From: DASWJZ01 sp963814905
GTDB taxonomy: Bacteria; Pseudomonadota; Alphaproteobacteria; Rhizobiales; Afifellaceae
Assembly (NCBI GenBank): GCA_963814905.1
Contig: CAWFEM010000003.1
Location: 93,981 to 157,980 of the forward strand
Reading direction: 5' to 3'
Length of the DNA stretch: 64,000 nucleotides
Shown here: one piece after another, positions 34,606 through 43,434 of the stretch
Position numbering within the stretch: position 1 is the stretch's first letter
Layout: each line of letters opens with the position of its first letter
Position numbers and translations under genes: made by a program
The notes under the pieces: generated by a model
What the model saw: only the letters and a program-made list of their open reading frames with translations
Told to the model about the DNA's origin: nothing
Database searches by the model: none

Positions 34606-36627
34606 TCACGCCAGTCCGCGACGTGTTGACGTGAGCGCTCTGTGGGCTTCGCTTACGCTGTCGATCTCCGGCAGGCAGCTTGTGGCGTCGCACAGGAAAA
34701 GCGCCGCGGCGCCCTTGGTCGGCGTCTTGCCGTAGGCCGGATGGCCTTCGCGAAGCGTCTCTGGCCTGGCGCGGGCTGCGAAGAGCGCCGGATCGGCCTC
34801 CGCGAGCGCGGCATTAATAAGCGCGTCCGCCTCAACTCCCTCCCCCATCACGAATGCGAGCCTGCCGCGCAGGATCGTGTCGAAGGCTAACTGCAGGCTC
34901 GCCATGCCGACGACGTCGCGCGCGGCGCTCGATGCGAGATGGCTTACGAGCTCTTCGGCGTGGGTGCGGTAGGAATCGTCGCCGGTCAGCATGAAGAGCG
35001 TCGCCGCGTTCGACGCCATCGTGCCGGTCGCCGCCGGCGTCGCCTCGTCGGAGAGTGAAAGGGGCATGGCGATGAGCGGCGGCGTATCGTCGGCCGCGAG
35101 ATTGTAGGCGGCGGAGGCTTCGACGAAATGGTGCTGCTTTGCCGCTGCGAACCAGCTCTCGGCGCGAGCCAGGAAGTCCGGCTCGCCTTCAAGCGCGAAG
35201 AGTGCCAGCGCTGCGCGGATCATGTTGGCGTAGTCGGTCGCGACGCCGGGGAAGACACGCGTCCCATCGAGGATCGAATGCGCCAAGCGGTCGCCCTCCC
35301 CCATCGATTCAGAGACGAAACGGAACGCGGCATGCGCTGCTTCGTGTGCCTTGACGTTGCCGTTGACGCGAGCGGCATGCGCCAGGCCGGCAATCGCGAG
35401 GCCGTTCCAGTCGGCGAGCACCTTGTCGTCGCGGGTCGGCTGCGGGCGTTCGTTACGCCGGTGAAGCAGCATGGTGCGAAGTCGGGCAAGCTCCGCTTCT
35501 TTCGCGTCGCCGAGCCAGGCCTTCGTGCCCTGGCGCAGCCGATTCAGGATGATCTTGCCCTCCCAATTGCCGCTCGGCGTCGCGTCGTAGACGGACGCGA
35601 AGGATGGAAAGGCCTCACCGAGGATTTCATTGAGCTCGTCGACCGACCAGACGTAGGTCAGCCCCTCTTCGTGCTCCGTGTCGGCGTCAAGGCTCGCGGC
35701 GAAGCCGCCGCCCGGAAGCTGCATCTCGCGCACCAGCCAATCGACGGTCTCGTCGATTCGCTGCCGAAACAATGGCTGCGGCGCCTCATGCTGCGCCGTG
35801 GAGAGCGCTGAAAGAAGCAGCCCGTTGTCGTAGAGCATTTTCTCGAAGTGCGGGACCAGCCATTCAGGGTCGACGGAGTAGCGCGCGAAGCCTCCGCCGA
35901 CGTGATCGTAGATGCCGCCCTGGCAGAGATTTTCGAGCGTCGTCAAAACCGCGGCGCGATAGCGCGTGTTGCCCGTCCGGCGAAATGCGCGCCACAGGAG
36001 CCCAAGCACGATCGGGTTGGGGAATTTCGGCGCGCCGCGGAAGCTGCCGCGATCGAAGTCCCAGACGGAGGCGATCGTTTCAGCCGCGTCGTCGAGGAGT
36101 GCCGGATCGGGTGCGCCGTCCGGTGGCGCGATCGGCTGGTTCAAATGTGCGCGAAGTGACGTGACGTTCTTCGTCACCGCGTCGTCCTGCGCGTCCCAGG
36201 CGTTCGCGATTGCACCGAGGATTTGCGTGAAGCTCGGCCGGCCGAAGCGCGGCTCCGGCGGGAAATAGGTTCCGCCCCAGAAGGGCGCGCCGTCGGGCGT
36301 CAGGAACATGGTGAGCGGCCAGCCACCTTGCTCGCCGAGCGCGTGCAGGGCGCGCATGTAGATCTGATCGACCTCCGGTCTTTCCTCCCGGTCAACCTTA
36401 ATGGAAACGAAATGCGCGTTCAGCCGCTCGGCCAGCGCCGGATCGCTGAAGCTCTCGCGCGCCATGACATGGCACCAATGGCAGGCGGCGTAGCCGATCG
36501 AAAGATGCACCGGCACATTGCGCCGCTTCGCCTCCGCGAAGGCCTCTGGTATCCACGGCCACCAGTCGACCGGGTTGTCGGCGTGTTGGCGAAGATAGGG
36601 GCTGGTCGAGCCGCTTAGGCGATTCAT
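34606..36627 (-). CDS. Thioredoxin-domain protein, YyaL/SSP411 family
   Basis: A 673-residue cytosolic protein. The N-terminal thioredoxin-like domain begins MNRLSGSTSPYLRQHADNPV and has the motif AACHWCHVMARESF (Cys49, Cys52). The C-terminal part is an (alpha/alpha) barrel-like region (FDRGSFRGAPKFPNPIVLGL, AGLAHAARVNGNVKAHEAAH). The biochemical role is unknown. The frame extends far upstream, but that part overlaps mnmE and is not conserved. Its ATG is only 19 bases from the divergent mnmE start, so each gene's promoter must overlap the other's coding DNA or leader. Confidence 0.85.
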   Translation of the reverse strand: MNRLSGSTSPYLRQHADNPVDWWPWIPEAFAEAKRRNVPVHLSIGYAACHWCHVMARESFSDPALAERLNAHFVSIKVDREERPEVDQIYMRALHALGEQGGWPLTMFLTPDGAPFWGGTYFPPEPRFGRPSFTQILGAIANAWDAQDDAVTKNVTSLRAHLNQPIAPPDGAPDPALLDDAAETIASVWDFDRGSFRGAPKFPNPIVLGLLWRAFRRTGNTRYRAAVLTTLENLCQGGIYDHVGGGFARYSVDPEWLVPHFEKMLYDNGLLLSALSTAQHEAPQPLFRQRIDETVDWLVREMQLPGGGFAASLDADTEHEEGLTYVWSVDELNEILGEAFPSFASVYDATPSGNWEGKIILNRLRQGTKAWLGDAKEAELARLRTMLLHRRNERPQPTRDDKVLADWNGLAIAGLAHAARVNGNVKAHEAAHAAFRFVSESMGEGDRLAHSILDGTRVFPGVATDYANMIRAALALFALEGEPDFLARAESWFAAAKQHHFVEASAAYNLAADDTPPLIAMPLSLSDEATPAATGTMASNAATLFMLTGDDSYRTHAEELVSHLASSAARDVVGMASLQLAFDTILRGRLAFVMGEGVEADALINAALAEADPALFAARARPETLREGHPAYGKTPTKGAAALFLCDATSCLPEIDSVSEAHRALTSTRRGLA

Positions 36628-36646
36628 CGGAACTCGGCGCGTGGGA

Positions 36647-37951
36647 ATGACGATTGATAGCATATACGCGTTGTCGAGCGGCGCCGTTCCGTCCGGCGTC
36701 GCGGTGATCCGCATGTCCGGCCCAAAGGCGGGGGTGGCGCTTGCGGCATTGGCGGGGGCGCTGCCGGAGCCTCGGCACGCCGCGCTTCGGAACCTGAAGC
36801 GGCCCGGCGAACGGGAGATCATCGACCAGGGCCTGATCTTATGGTTTCCGGGACCGGCGAGCGAGACCGGCGAGGACATGGCCGAGCTGCAGGTGCACGG
36901 GGGAAGGGCGGTCGTCGCCGCGCTCTTCCAGGCGCTCGCAGAGCTCGGCCTGAGGCTGGCGCGGCCGGGCGAGTTCATCCGTCGGGCCTTCGACAACGGA
37001 CGGCTGGACCTGACCGTGGTGGAGGGGCTCTCCGATCTTATCGCAGCCGAAACGGAAGCCCAGCGCCGCCAGGCCATGGGGCAGGCGCGGGGGCTTCTCG
37101 CGGCGCGGGCGGAGGCTTGGCGCGCCACACTGATCGATCTTCGGGCGGCGGTGGAGGCGCGGCTCGATTTCTCCGACGAAGGCGACGTTGACGATGCGCT
37201 GCCGGCCGATTTTGCTGCGCGGATTTCGGGATTGCGGGCGGAGATGGAAGCCGCCTTGGCGAGCGCCGATTCCGGCGAGCGTTTGCGCGAAGGCTATCGC
37301 GTGGCGATCCTGGGACGGCCGAATGCGGGGAAGTCGTCGCTGCTGAATGCGCTGGCCCGGCGTGACGTCGCCATCGTCACGGAGGAGGCGGGAACGACGC
37401 GCGACGTGCTGGAGGTGCCGCTCGATCTTGGCGGCTATCCGGCGCTGCTTTTCGATACGGCCGGCTTGCGGGAATCCGCTTCGGCGGCGGAGACGGAGGG
37501 TGTGCGCCGTGCGCGGATGACCGCGGAGGCCGCCGACCTGGTGCTCTGGCTGGAGGACGCGACGCTGCCGTCCGAGCCGGATCCCGACGTGCCGAACCGT
37601 CCGGTCTGGCGGATCGCAACGAAGATTGATCTCGCGTCGGCGGAACCGAAGTCCGACGCGGCGCTCGGCGTGTCGGTGGTGACGGGCGCTGGGCTCGATA
37701 CGCTGATTGCGCGGCTCGGCGAAGCCGCGGCATCGGGGCTCGGCGCCGGCTCGGCGCTGGTCACGCGACAGCGGCAGCGTGAGGCGATCGCCGATGCTGT
37801 CGCAGCGCTTGGCGCGGTGTCGGGTACAGCGGAGGAAGTGACGGCGGACTTGCTGCGGGCGGCGAGCGAGGCTATCGGACGGCTCAGCGGACGCATCGAT
37901 GTCGAGGACGTGCTCGACCGGCTGTTCCGCGAATTCTGCATCGGAAAGTAG
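36647..37951 (+). CDS. mnmE: tRNA uridine-5-carboxymethylaminomethyl(34) synthesis GTPase MnmE
   Basis: MnmE with MnmG modifies U34 of several tRNAs. The 434-residue protein begins MTIDSIYALSSGAVPSGVAV, has the formyl-tetrahydrofolate-binding N-domain, the inserted G domain with P-loop ILGRPNAGKSSLLNAL and the C-terminal FCIGK with the conserved Cys. ATG 36647 matches the family; GTG 36641 is an alternative. It is 51 bases upstream of mnmG, with two parS-like sites between them. Confidence 0.96.
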   Translation: MTIDSIYALSSGAVPSGVAVIRMSGPKAGVALAALAGALPEPRHAALRNLKRPGEREIIDQGLILWFPGPASETGEDMAELQVHGGRAVVAALFQALAELGLRLARPGEFIRRAFDNGRLDLTVVEGLSDLIAAETEAQRRQAMGQARGLLAARAEAWRATLIDLRAAVEARLDFSDEGDVDDALPADFAARISGLRAEMEAALASADSGERLREGYRVAILGRPNAGKSSLLNALARRDVAIVTEEAGTTRDVLEVPLDLGGYPALLFDTAGLRESASAAETEGVRRARMTAEAADLVLWLEDATLPSEPDPDVPNRPVWRIATKIDLASAEPKSDAALGVSVVTGAGLDTLIARLGEAAASGLGAGSALVTRQRQREAIADAVAALGAVSGTAEEVTADLLRAASEAIGRLSGRIDVEDVLDRLFREFCIGK

Positions 37952-37966
37952 GTTTCACGTAAAACC
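37951..37966. other. parS: parS-like site 1
   Basis: GGTTTCACGTAAAACC is a nearly perfect palindrome matching the core of the ParB-binding parS consensus TGTTTCACGTGAAACA at 13 of 16 positions. It lies immediately after the mnmE stop codon, 2.6 kb from parA. Confidence 0.7.
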
Positions 37967-37975
37967 TGGAACGGG

Positions 37976-37991
37976 CGTTCCACGTGAAACG
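37976..37991. other. parS: parS-like site 2
   Basis: CGTTCCACGTGAAACG contains the 14-base core GTTCCACGTGAAAC, one change from the standard parS half-sites. It is 12 bases before the mnmG start and nine bases after site 1. Confidence 0.8.
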
Positions 37992-38002
37992 CGGGAAGCG
38001 CA

Positions 38003-39874
38003 ATGGAAGCGGCAGACGTACTTGTGGTCGGAGGTGGGCATGCCGGCGCAGAAGCCGCGGCGGCGGCGGCCCGATTCGGCGCCGATACGATTCTCGTCAC
38101 GCATCGCTTTTCGACCGTCGGAGAGATGTCCTGCAACCCCGCGATCGGCGGTCTCGGCAAGGGCCATCTGGTGCGCGAGGTCGATGCGCTCGACGGCCTG
38201 ATGGGCCATGTCGCCGACAAGGCCGGCATCCAATTCCGGGTCCTTAATCGCCGCAAGGGTCCCGCCGTACGCGGGCCGCGCGCCCAGGCCGACCGCGCGC
38301 TCTATCGCGCGGCGATGCAGGCGGCGATCGCCGCACAAGCGAACCTCCGGGTCGTCGAGAGCGAAGTCGCCGACCTCCTCGTCGCGGATGGCCGCGTGAC
38401 CGGCGTGCGGCTCAAGGATGGTCGCGACATCCGCGCCGCTGCGGTCGTCCTGACCACCGGCACGTTCCTCTCCGGCCTGATCCATCTCGGCGAGACGACA
38501 ACGCCCGCCGGCCGCTATGGCGAGGCGCCGAGCCTTGGCCTCTCCGAGACGCTCCGCCGATTCGGCCTCCGGCTCGGCCGGCTGAAGACCGGAACGCCGC
38601 CGCGCCTCGACGGGCGCACCATCGACTGGGCGAGCCTGGAGCGGCAGCCTGGCGACCAGCCGCCGGAGCCGTTCTCCGCTCTTACCGCGGAGATCACCAC
38701 GCCGCAGATCGACTGCGCCATCACGCGCACGACAGCGGAAACGCATCAGATCATCCGCGTTAACCTTAACCGCTCGGCAATGTATTCCGGCCGCATTGCG
38801 AGCCGCGGGCCGCGCTATTGCCCCTCCATCGAGGACAAGATCGTCCGCTTTGCCGACCGCGACAGCCACCAGATCTTCCTCGAGCCGGAAGGCCTCGACG
38901 ACCATACCGTTTACCCGAACGGCATCTCCACCTCGCTGCCGGAGGACGTGCAGACCGCCCTCGTCCACTCCATGCCGGGTCTGGAGCGCGCGACGATCCT
39001 GCGCCCCGGCTACGCCATCGAATACGACCACATCGACCCGCGCGAGCTCGCCCCGACGCTGGAATGCCTGAAGCTTCCCGGCCTCTATCTCGCCGGCCAG
39101 ATCAACGGCACCACCGGCTATGAGGAAGCCGCGGCCCAGGGTCTCGTCGCCGGTCTCAACGCGGCGCGCGCCGCCGGCGGGTCGGAGCCGGTCACGATCG
39201 GCCGCGCCGACGCCTATCTCGGCGTGATGATCGACGACCTCGTGACCCGCGGTGTCAGCGAGCCCTATCGCATGTTCACCTCGCGCGCCGAATACCGGCT
39301 CTCGCTCCGTGCCGATAACGCCGACCAGCGCCTAACGCCGCTCGGGCTTGCTGCCGGGTGCGTGGGGAACGAGCGCGCCGGGGCTTACGCGGCAAAGGCT
39401 GACGCTCTCGTCAAGGGAAGGAACCTGCTGGACGGGCTGACGCTGACGCCAGCGGAAGCCGCGCGGCATGACCTTCACGTCAACCAGGACGGCGTGCGGC
39501 GCTCCGCTTTCGATCTTCTGGCGCATCCGGACGTGACGCTCGACCGGCTTGTGGCGATCTGGCCGGAGGTTCGCTCGATCACGGCACCCATCGGCGAGCA
39601 GATCCGCATCGACGCACAATACGCCGTCTACCTGAAGCGGCAGCAGGCGGACGTGGAAGCGATGCGGCGCGACGAGGCGCTCGCGCTTCCCCCCGACCTC
39701 GACTACGACGCGATCGCCGGGCTCTCCACCGAGGTGCGGCAGAAGCTCTCCGCCGTGCGTCCGGCCAATCTCGGGCAGGCGGGCCGCATCGACGGCGTCA
39801 CGCCGGCGGCGCTGACGCGGCTTCTTTCCCACGTGAAACGTTCCTCCAGCCGGGCGGGCCGCAGTGCTGCCTGA
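38003..39874 (+). CDS. mnmG: tRNA uridine-5-carboxymethylaminomethyl(34) synthesis enzyme MnmG
   Basis: A 623-residue FAD-dependent partner of MnmE. The FAD loop is VVGGGHAGAEAAAAAARFGA (about residues 8-27). The family signatures are MSCNPAIGGLGKGHLVREVD and GLYLAGQINGTTGYEEAAAQ. The two Cys used in catalysis are expected in this family (RYCPSIEDKIVRF contains one). Its last 11 bases overlap rsmG, and a third parS-like site lies in its final codons. Confidence 0.97.
   Translation: MEAADVLVVGGGHAGAEAAAAAARFGADTILVTHRFSTVGEMSCNPAIGGLGKGHLVREVDALDGLMGHVADKAGIQFRVLNRRKGPAVRGPRAQADRALYRAAMQAAIAAQANLRVVESEVADLLVADGRVTGVRLKDGRDIRAAAVVLTTGTFLSGLIHLGETTTPAGRYGEAPSLGLSETLRRFGLRLGRLKTGTPPRLDGRTIDWASLERQPGDQPPEPFSALTAEITTPQIDCAITRTTAETHQIIRVNLNRSAMYSGRIASRGPRYCPSIEDKIVRFADRDSHQIFLEPEGLDDHTVYPNGISTSLPEDVQTALVHSMPGLERATILRPGYAIEYDHIDPRELAPTLECLKLPGLYLAGQINGTTGYEEAAAQGLVAGLNAARAAGGSEPVTIGRADAYLGVMIDDLVTRGVSEPYRMFTSRAEYRLSLRADNADQRLTPLGLAAGCVGNERAGAYAAKADALVKGRNLLDGLTLTPAEAARHDLHVNQDGVRRSAFDLLAHPDVTLDRLVAIWPEVRSITAPIGEQIRIDAQYAVYLKRQQADVEAMRRDEALALPPDLDYDAIAGLSTEVRQKLSAVRPANLGQAGRIDGVTPAALTRLLSHVKRSSSRAGRSAA
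39825..39840. other. parS: parS-like site 3, inside the 3' end of mnmG
   Basis: TTTCCCACGTGAAACG keeps the CCACGTGAAAC right-hand core but its left arm is degenerate. It codes for SHVKR at the MnmG C-terminus, 24 bases before the rsmG start. parS sites at the gidA-gidB (mnmG-rsmG) junction are common in bacteria. Confidence 0.6.
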
Positions 39875-40535
39875 GCGCGCGCCGATCCCCGTCGCGGATG
39901 CCGGCCGGGAGGTGCTCGCCGGGTTTCCTTTTCTTGACACGGAGGCAAAGCGCGACCTCCAGCGCTTCGTCGCGCTGCTCTGCGAATGGCAGGGCACGCA
40001 CAATCTCGTCGCGCCTGCGACTCTTCCCGACGTCTGGACGCGGCATGTCGCGGATTCGCTGCAGCTTCTCGAGCACGCGCCGGATTTCCGCGAATGGGTC
40101 GATCTTGGGAGCGGGGCGGGGTTTCCGGGTCTCGTCGTCGCGATCGCCTGCAAGGCGCGGCGCGAGCGGCATTTCACGCTGGTGGAAGCGACGGCCAAGA
40201 AGGCGGCCTTCCTGCGCGCCGCGGTCCGTGAGACGGGCGCGAATACGAGCGTCGCGGCGCAGCGGATCGAGGCGCATTCAGAAACGATGCGCGGCCGGGC
40301 CGATATCGTCTCGGCGCGTGCGCTCGCTCCGCTTGCCGCACTCCTGCCGCTTGCCGCCCCCTACCTTCGCGCGGGAGGCGTGATGCTCCTCTTGAAGGGC
40401 CAGGATCATGTGCAGGAGATTGAAGCCGCCGCTCAGTCCTTCGCCTTCGATGTGCTAGACTACCAAAGCGTGACGGATTCGGGCGGCCGGGTTCTTGCCA
40501 TCCGCAATCTCCGTCCAAAGAGGCCGCGGCAATGA
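39864..40535 (+). CDS. rsmG: 16S rRNA (guanine(527)-N(7))-methyltransferase RsmG
   Basis: A 223-residue SAM-dependent enzyme; loss gives low-level streptomycin resistance in other species. Motif I is VDLGSGAGFPGLVVAIA, with HFTLVEATAKKAAFLRA and the later SARALAPLAALLPLAAPYLR. The GTG start lies inside the end of mnmG and its stop overlaps the parA start by ATGA. Confidence 0.96.
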   Translation: MLPERAPIPVADAGREVLAGFPFLDTEAKRDLQRFVALLCEWQGTHNLVAPATLPDVWTRHVADSLQLLEHAPDFREWVDLGSGAGFPGLVVAIACKARRERHFTLVEATAKKAAFLRAAVRETGANTSVAAQRIEAHSETMRGRADIVSARALAPLAALLPLAAPYLRAGGVMLLLKGQDHVQEIEAAAQSFAFDVLDYQSVTDSGGRVLAIRNLRPKRPRQ

Positions 40536-41353
40536 CCATGAGCGAAAGGCTGCCTGAGCGCCCGCGCGTGCTTGCGCTCGCCAACCAGAAAGGCGGGGTT
40601 GGCAAGACCACGACCGCGATCAATCTCGGAACGGCGCTCGCGGCGATCGACGAGACGGTGCTGATCGTCGACATCGACCCGCAGGGGAACGCCTCAACCG
40701 GGCTCGGCGTGGAGCGCGACCCGGAGCGGCCGTCGACCTATGACGTGCTCGTCGGCGAGGCGACGCTTTCCGACGCCGCTATGCACACCGCCGTGCCACG
40801 CCTCGACATCGTGCCCTCGACGCTGGATCTGCTTGGCGTGGAACTTGAGATCGCCAACACGGCGGACCGGAATTTCCGGCTCAGGAAGGCTGTCGCTTCG
40901 CTTCCGATGGAGCCGAAGGAGATCGCCTATTCCTACATCCTGATCGACTGCCCGCCGTCGCTCAATCTTCTGACGATCAACGCCATGGCGGCGAGCCATG
41001 CGGTGCTGGTGCCGCTGCAATGCGAGTTCTTCGCGCTCGAGGGCCTGTCGCAGATTCTGTCAACGGTCGAGCGTGTGCGGGCCGGCCTCAACCCGCAGCT
41101 TTCCATCCACGGCATCGTGCTCACCATGTTCGACGGCCGGAACAAGCTTTCCGGCCAGGTGGTGGAGGACGTGCGGGCGCATATGGGCGACAAGGTCTAT
41201 CGCACCGTGATCCCGCGCAACGTGCGCATCTCGGAGGCGCCGTCACATGGCAAGCCGGCGCTTCTCTACGATCTGAAATGCGCCGGCAGTCAGGCCTATC
41301 TGCGGCTTGCCGCCGAGATTATCCAGCGCGAGACCGCGCTCCGCGCGGCCTAG
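40532..41353 (+). CDS. parA: Chromosome-partitioning ATPase ParA
   Basis: ParA forms ATP-dependent dimers on the nucleoid and pulls ParB-parS complexes apart. The 273-residue protein has the deviant Walker A LANQKGGVGKTTTAINLGTA (about residues 17-36), Walker A' DIDPQGNAS and Walker B SYILIDCPPSL. It overlaps rsmG and is 27 bases before parB. It starts at ATG 40532 or 40538. Confidence 0.97.
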   Translation: MTMSERLPERPRVLALANQKGGVGKTTTAINLGTALAAIDETVLIVDIDPQGNASTGLGVERDPERPSTYDVLVGEATLSDAAMHTAVPRLDIVPSTLDLLGVELEIANTADRNFRLRKAVASLPMEPKEIAYSYILIDCPPSLNLLTINAMAASHAVLVPLQCEFFALEGLSQILSTVERVRAGLNPQLSIHGIVLTMFDGRNKLSGQVVEDVRAHMGDKVYRTVIPRNVRISEAPSHGKPALLYDLKCAGSQAYLRLAAEIIQRETALRAA

Positions 41354-41380
41354 AGGGCGGGGCATTTGGGGGAGAGACGT

Positions 41381-42248
41381 TTGGCAGCGGAACCGAAGAA
41401 ACGCTTGGGGCGCGGACTCGACGCTCTGCTCGGGGCCTACCCGGCGAGCGAGCCGACGCTCAAGGTCGCCGCGGAAGGGGGCGGCGGACGGCGCACGCTT
41501 CCGATCGATCTGATCGACCGCAACCCGCGCAATCCGCGCCGCGACTTCCGTGACGAGGAGCTTGCCGAGCTGACGGACTCGGTGAAGCGCCACGGCATCG
41601 TGCAGCCGGTCGCCGTGCGCCCGGTCGGCGATCGCTACGAGCTGATCGCCGGCGAGCGGCGCTGGCGCGCGGCACAGCGCGCCGGTCTTCATGACGTGCC
41701 GGTCATCATGCTCGACGTCGAGCGACAGCCAGGCGCTGGAAGTCGCGATCGTGGAGAACGTGCAGCGCACCGATCTCAATCCGATCGAAGAGGCGCGCGG
41801 TTATCAAGCTCTGATCGCGGAGTTCAAATACACGCAGGCCGATCTCGGCGAGACGATCGGAAAGAGCCGTGTGCATGTGACGAATACGCTGAGGCTCCTG
41901 AAGCTTCCGCAATCGATCATCGAGCTGCTCGAAGCGGGCACGATCTCCGCCGGCCACGGGCGCGCGCTGCTCGCTTCCGTCGATCCGGAGCGGCTGGCGA
42001 AGGCGATCGTCGCCAAAGGTCTTTCGGTGCGCGAGGCGGAGCGCATGTCGCAGCCGCGCGAGAGGAGCGCGAAGCCGAAGGCGAGGGGCATCAGGAACGC
42101 CGATATCGCGGCGTTGGAGAAGGAGCTCTCCGACAAGCTCGGGCTCAAGATCGCGATCCAGCACGAAGAGAGCGGGCGCGGCGAGGTCCGCATCTCCTAT
42201 GCGAGCCTGGAGCAGTTCGACGTCGTGTGCGGCAAGCTTCGGCGCTAG
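41381..42248 (+). pseudogene. parB: Chromosome-partitioning protein ParB, interrupted by a +1 frameshift
   Basis: ParB is a CTPase clamp that loads at parS and is essential or nearly so in this group. TTG 41381 follows GGGGGAGA and gives (M)AAEPKKRLGRGLDALLGAYP. The ParB box reads normally (GIVQPVAVRP, LIAGERRWRAAQRAGLHDVP) to IMLDV, then shifts. The expected SDSQALEVAIVENVQRTDLN continues one frame over, explained by an extra G at 41720. The rest has the helix-turn-helix (GETIGKSRVHVTNTLRLLKL) and a C-terminal dimer domain; corrected length is about 288 residues. A sequence error is the best explanation because parA and the parS sites are intact. Confidence 0.9.
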
Positions 42249-42282
42249 GCTCGCCTATCCTAACACATTGATATCGTTCCAC

Positions 42283-43320
42283 TTATCGCTTCTTTAGTCG
42301 CCGCGATGTCAGCGCGATGTCGTGCAATGCCTCGGAGATCGTCGCCTCTTCGAGCGCCGGCGTAAGACGCATCGCCATCACCGCGCGGTCGATGCGCCCG
42401 CGTGCCTTCGCGATCGCGTCGCTCGGCCAGCGCTCGATCGCGGACTGCACCGCGGGACGTCGTCTGCCGAAGATCGGCGGGCGCGCGAAATCGACGGCGC
42501 GGGAGGGTCGCTCGCCGGCATCGACGGCGGTGCGGAGCTGCTGCAGCTGAATCAAATGGCGAAGCGCCAGCGCGCCGAGCGCCGATGCCGAGCCGCCTTC
42601 CGCGCGCAGCCGCGAAAGCGCCAGCTCGAGCGCTTCGCTTTCGCCGAGAAGTGCTGCGTCGATTGCATGATCGGTCTTTGCGTTGGTGGTGTCGCCGACG
42701 ATGGCGAAGACGGCGTCGGCCGTGACGGTCTTCTGTTCGCCGAGATAGACGAAGAGCTTTTCCAGCTCGCCGCGGATCGCGAGCCGGTCGCCGCCGAGAT
42801 TTTCGATCAGGAGCTCCGACGCGGCCGGCTCGATCGTCATCTCCGCTTCCTCGACGGCGGCATGGATCAACGCCGCAAGGTCGCCGCCCTCAAGCGGATA
42901 GGTCGGCGCGGCGATCGCATGCTTGGAGGATTCGAAGGCCTTGCGAAGCGGGCTCGTCGGCGAGAGCTCGCCCGCCTCCACGATCAGCCACGCCGCGTCG
43001 GGCGGATTCTCGATGATCGGCTGGACTGCGCCGATCACGTTGTGGCGGCCGTCGAGGACGCGGACCGCGATCACCGGCTCGCCGCCGAAGAGCGAGGCGG
43101 CGTAGACCTCGTCGGCGACGCGGCCGGGATTGGCGGAGAGCTCGTCGGAGCCGATGCGCATGATCTCATCGCCGCCGCCGCGCATCAGTGCGACGCGCTC
43201 CACCGAGCGTGCGCGCTCCGTGATCGCGCCGGCATCGCTGCCGTAGATCAGGAAGAGGCGCACACCTTCCGGCGGGGAGGCGAGAGTGCGGTCGGCGTCG
43301 TGTCCCTTTACGGCGACCAT
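42283..43320 (-). CDS. holA: DNA polymerase III delta subunit
   Basis: HolA is the clamp-loader wrench that opens the beta clamp. The 345-residue protein begins MVAVKGHDADRTLASPPEGV and has LFLIYGSDAGAITERARSVE and the later DAAWLIVEAGELSPTSPLRK, typical of alphaproteobacterial HolA. It is third in leuS-lptE-holA, separated from lptE by a composite repeat, and it converges with parB. Confidence 0.93.
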   Translation of the reverse strand: MVAVKGHDADRTLASPPEGVRLFLIYGSDAGAITERARSVERVALMRGGGDEIMRIGSDELSANPGRVADEVYAASLFGGEPVIAVRVLDGRHNVIGAVQPIIENPPDAAWLIVEAGELSPTSPLRKAFESSKHAIAAPTYPLEGGDLAALIHAAVEEAEMTIEPAASELLIENLGGDRLAIRGELEKLFVYLGEQKTVTADAVFAIVGDTTNAKTDHAIDAALLGESEALELALSRLRAEGGSASALGALALRHLIQLQQLRTAVDAGERPSRAVDFARPPIFGRRRPAVQSAIERWPSDAIAKARGRIDRAVMAMRLTPALEEATISEALHDIALTSRRLKKR

Positions 43321-43335
43321 CGGTGATTCCGGTCT

Positions 43336-43434
43336 AGAGCCTATTCCATTCTGAAAGGATCAGAATGGAGGCTCTTTTTCTTTGCCTCAGCATGATCTTT
43401 TCCGAAAACCGGCATCCACTTTTCGGGATCATGC
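43336..43434 (-). repeat. Composite dispersed hairpin repeat, copy C
   Basis: Two hairpins make up this 99-base element in the lptE-holA gap. The half next to lptE pairs GCATGATC (43390-43397) with GATCATGC (43427-43434) and contains CCGAAAACCGGC. The other half pairs AGAGCC (43336-43341) with GGCTCT (43370-43375) and TTCCATTCTGA with TCAGAATGGA. A T-rich run (TTTTTCTTT) joins the halves. The lptE stop codon directly abuts it. It interrupts an otherwise tight operon. Confidence 0.75.
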
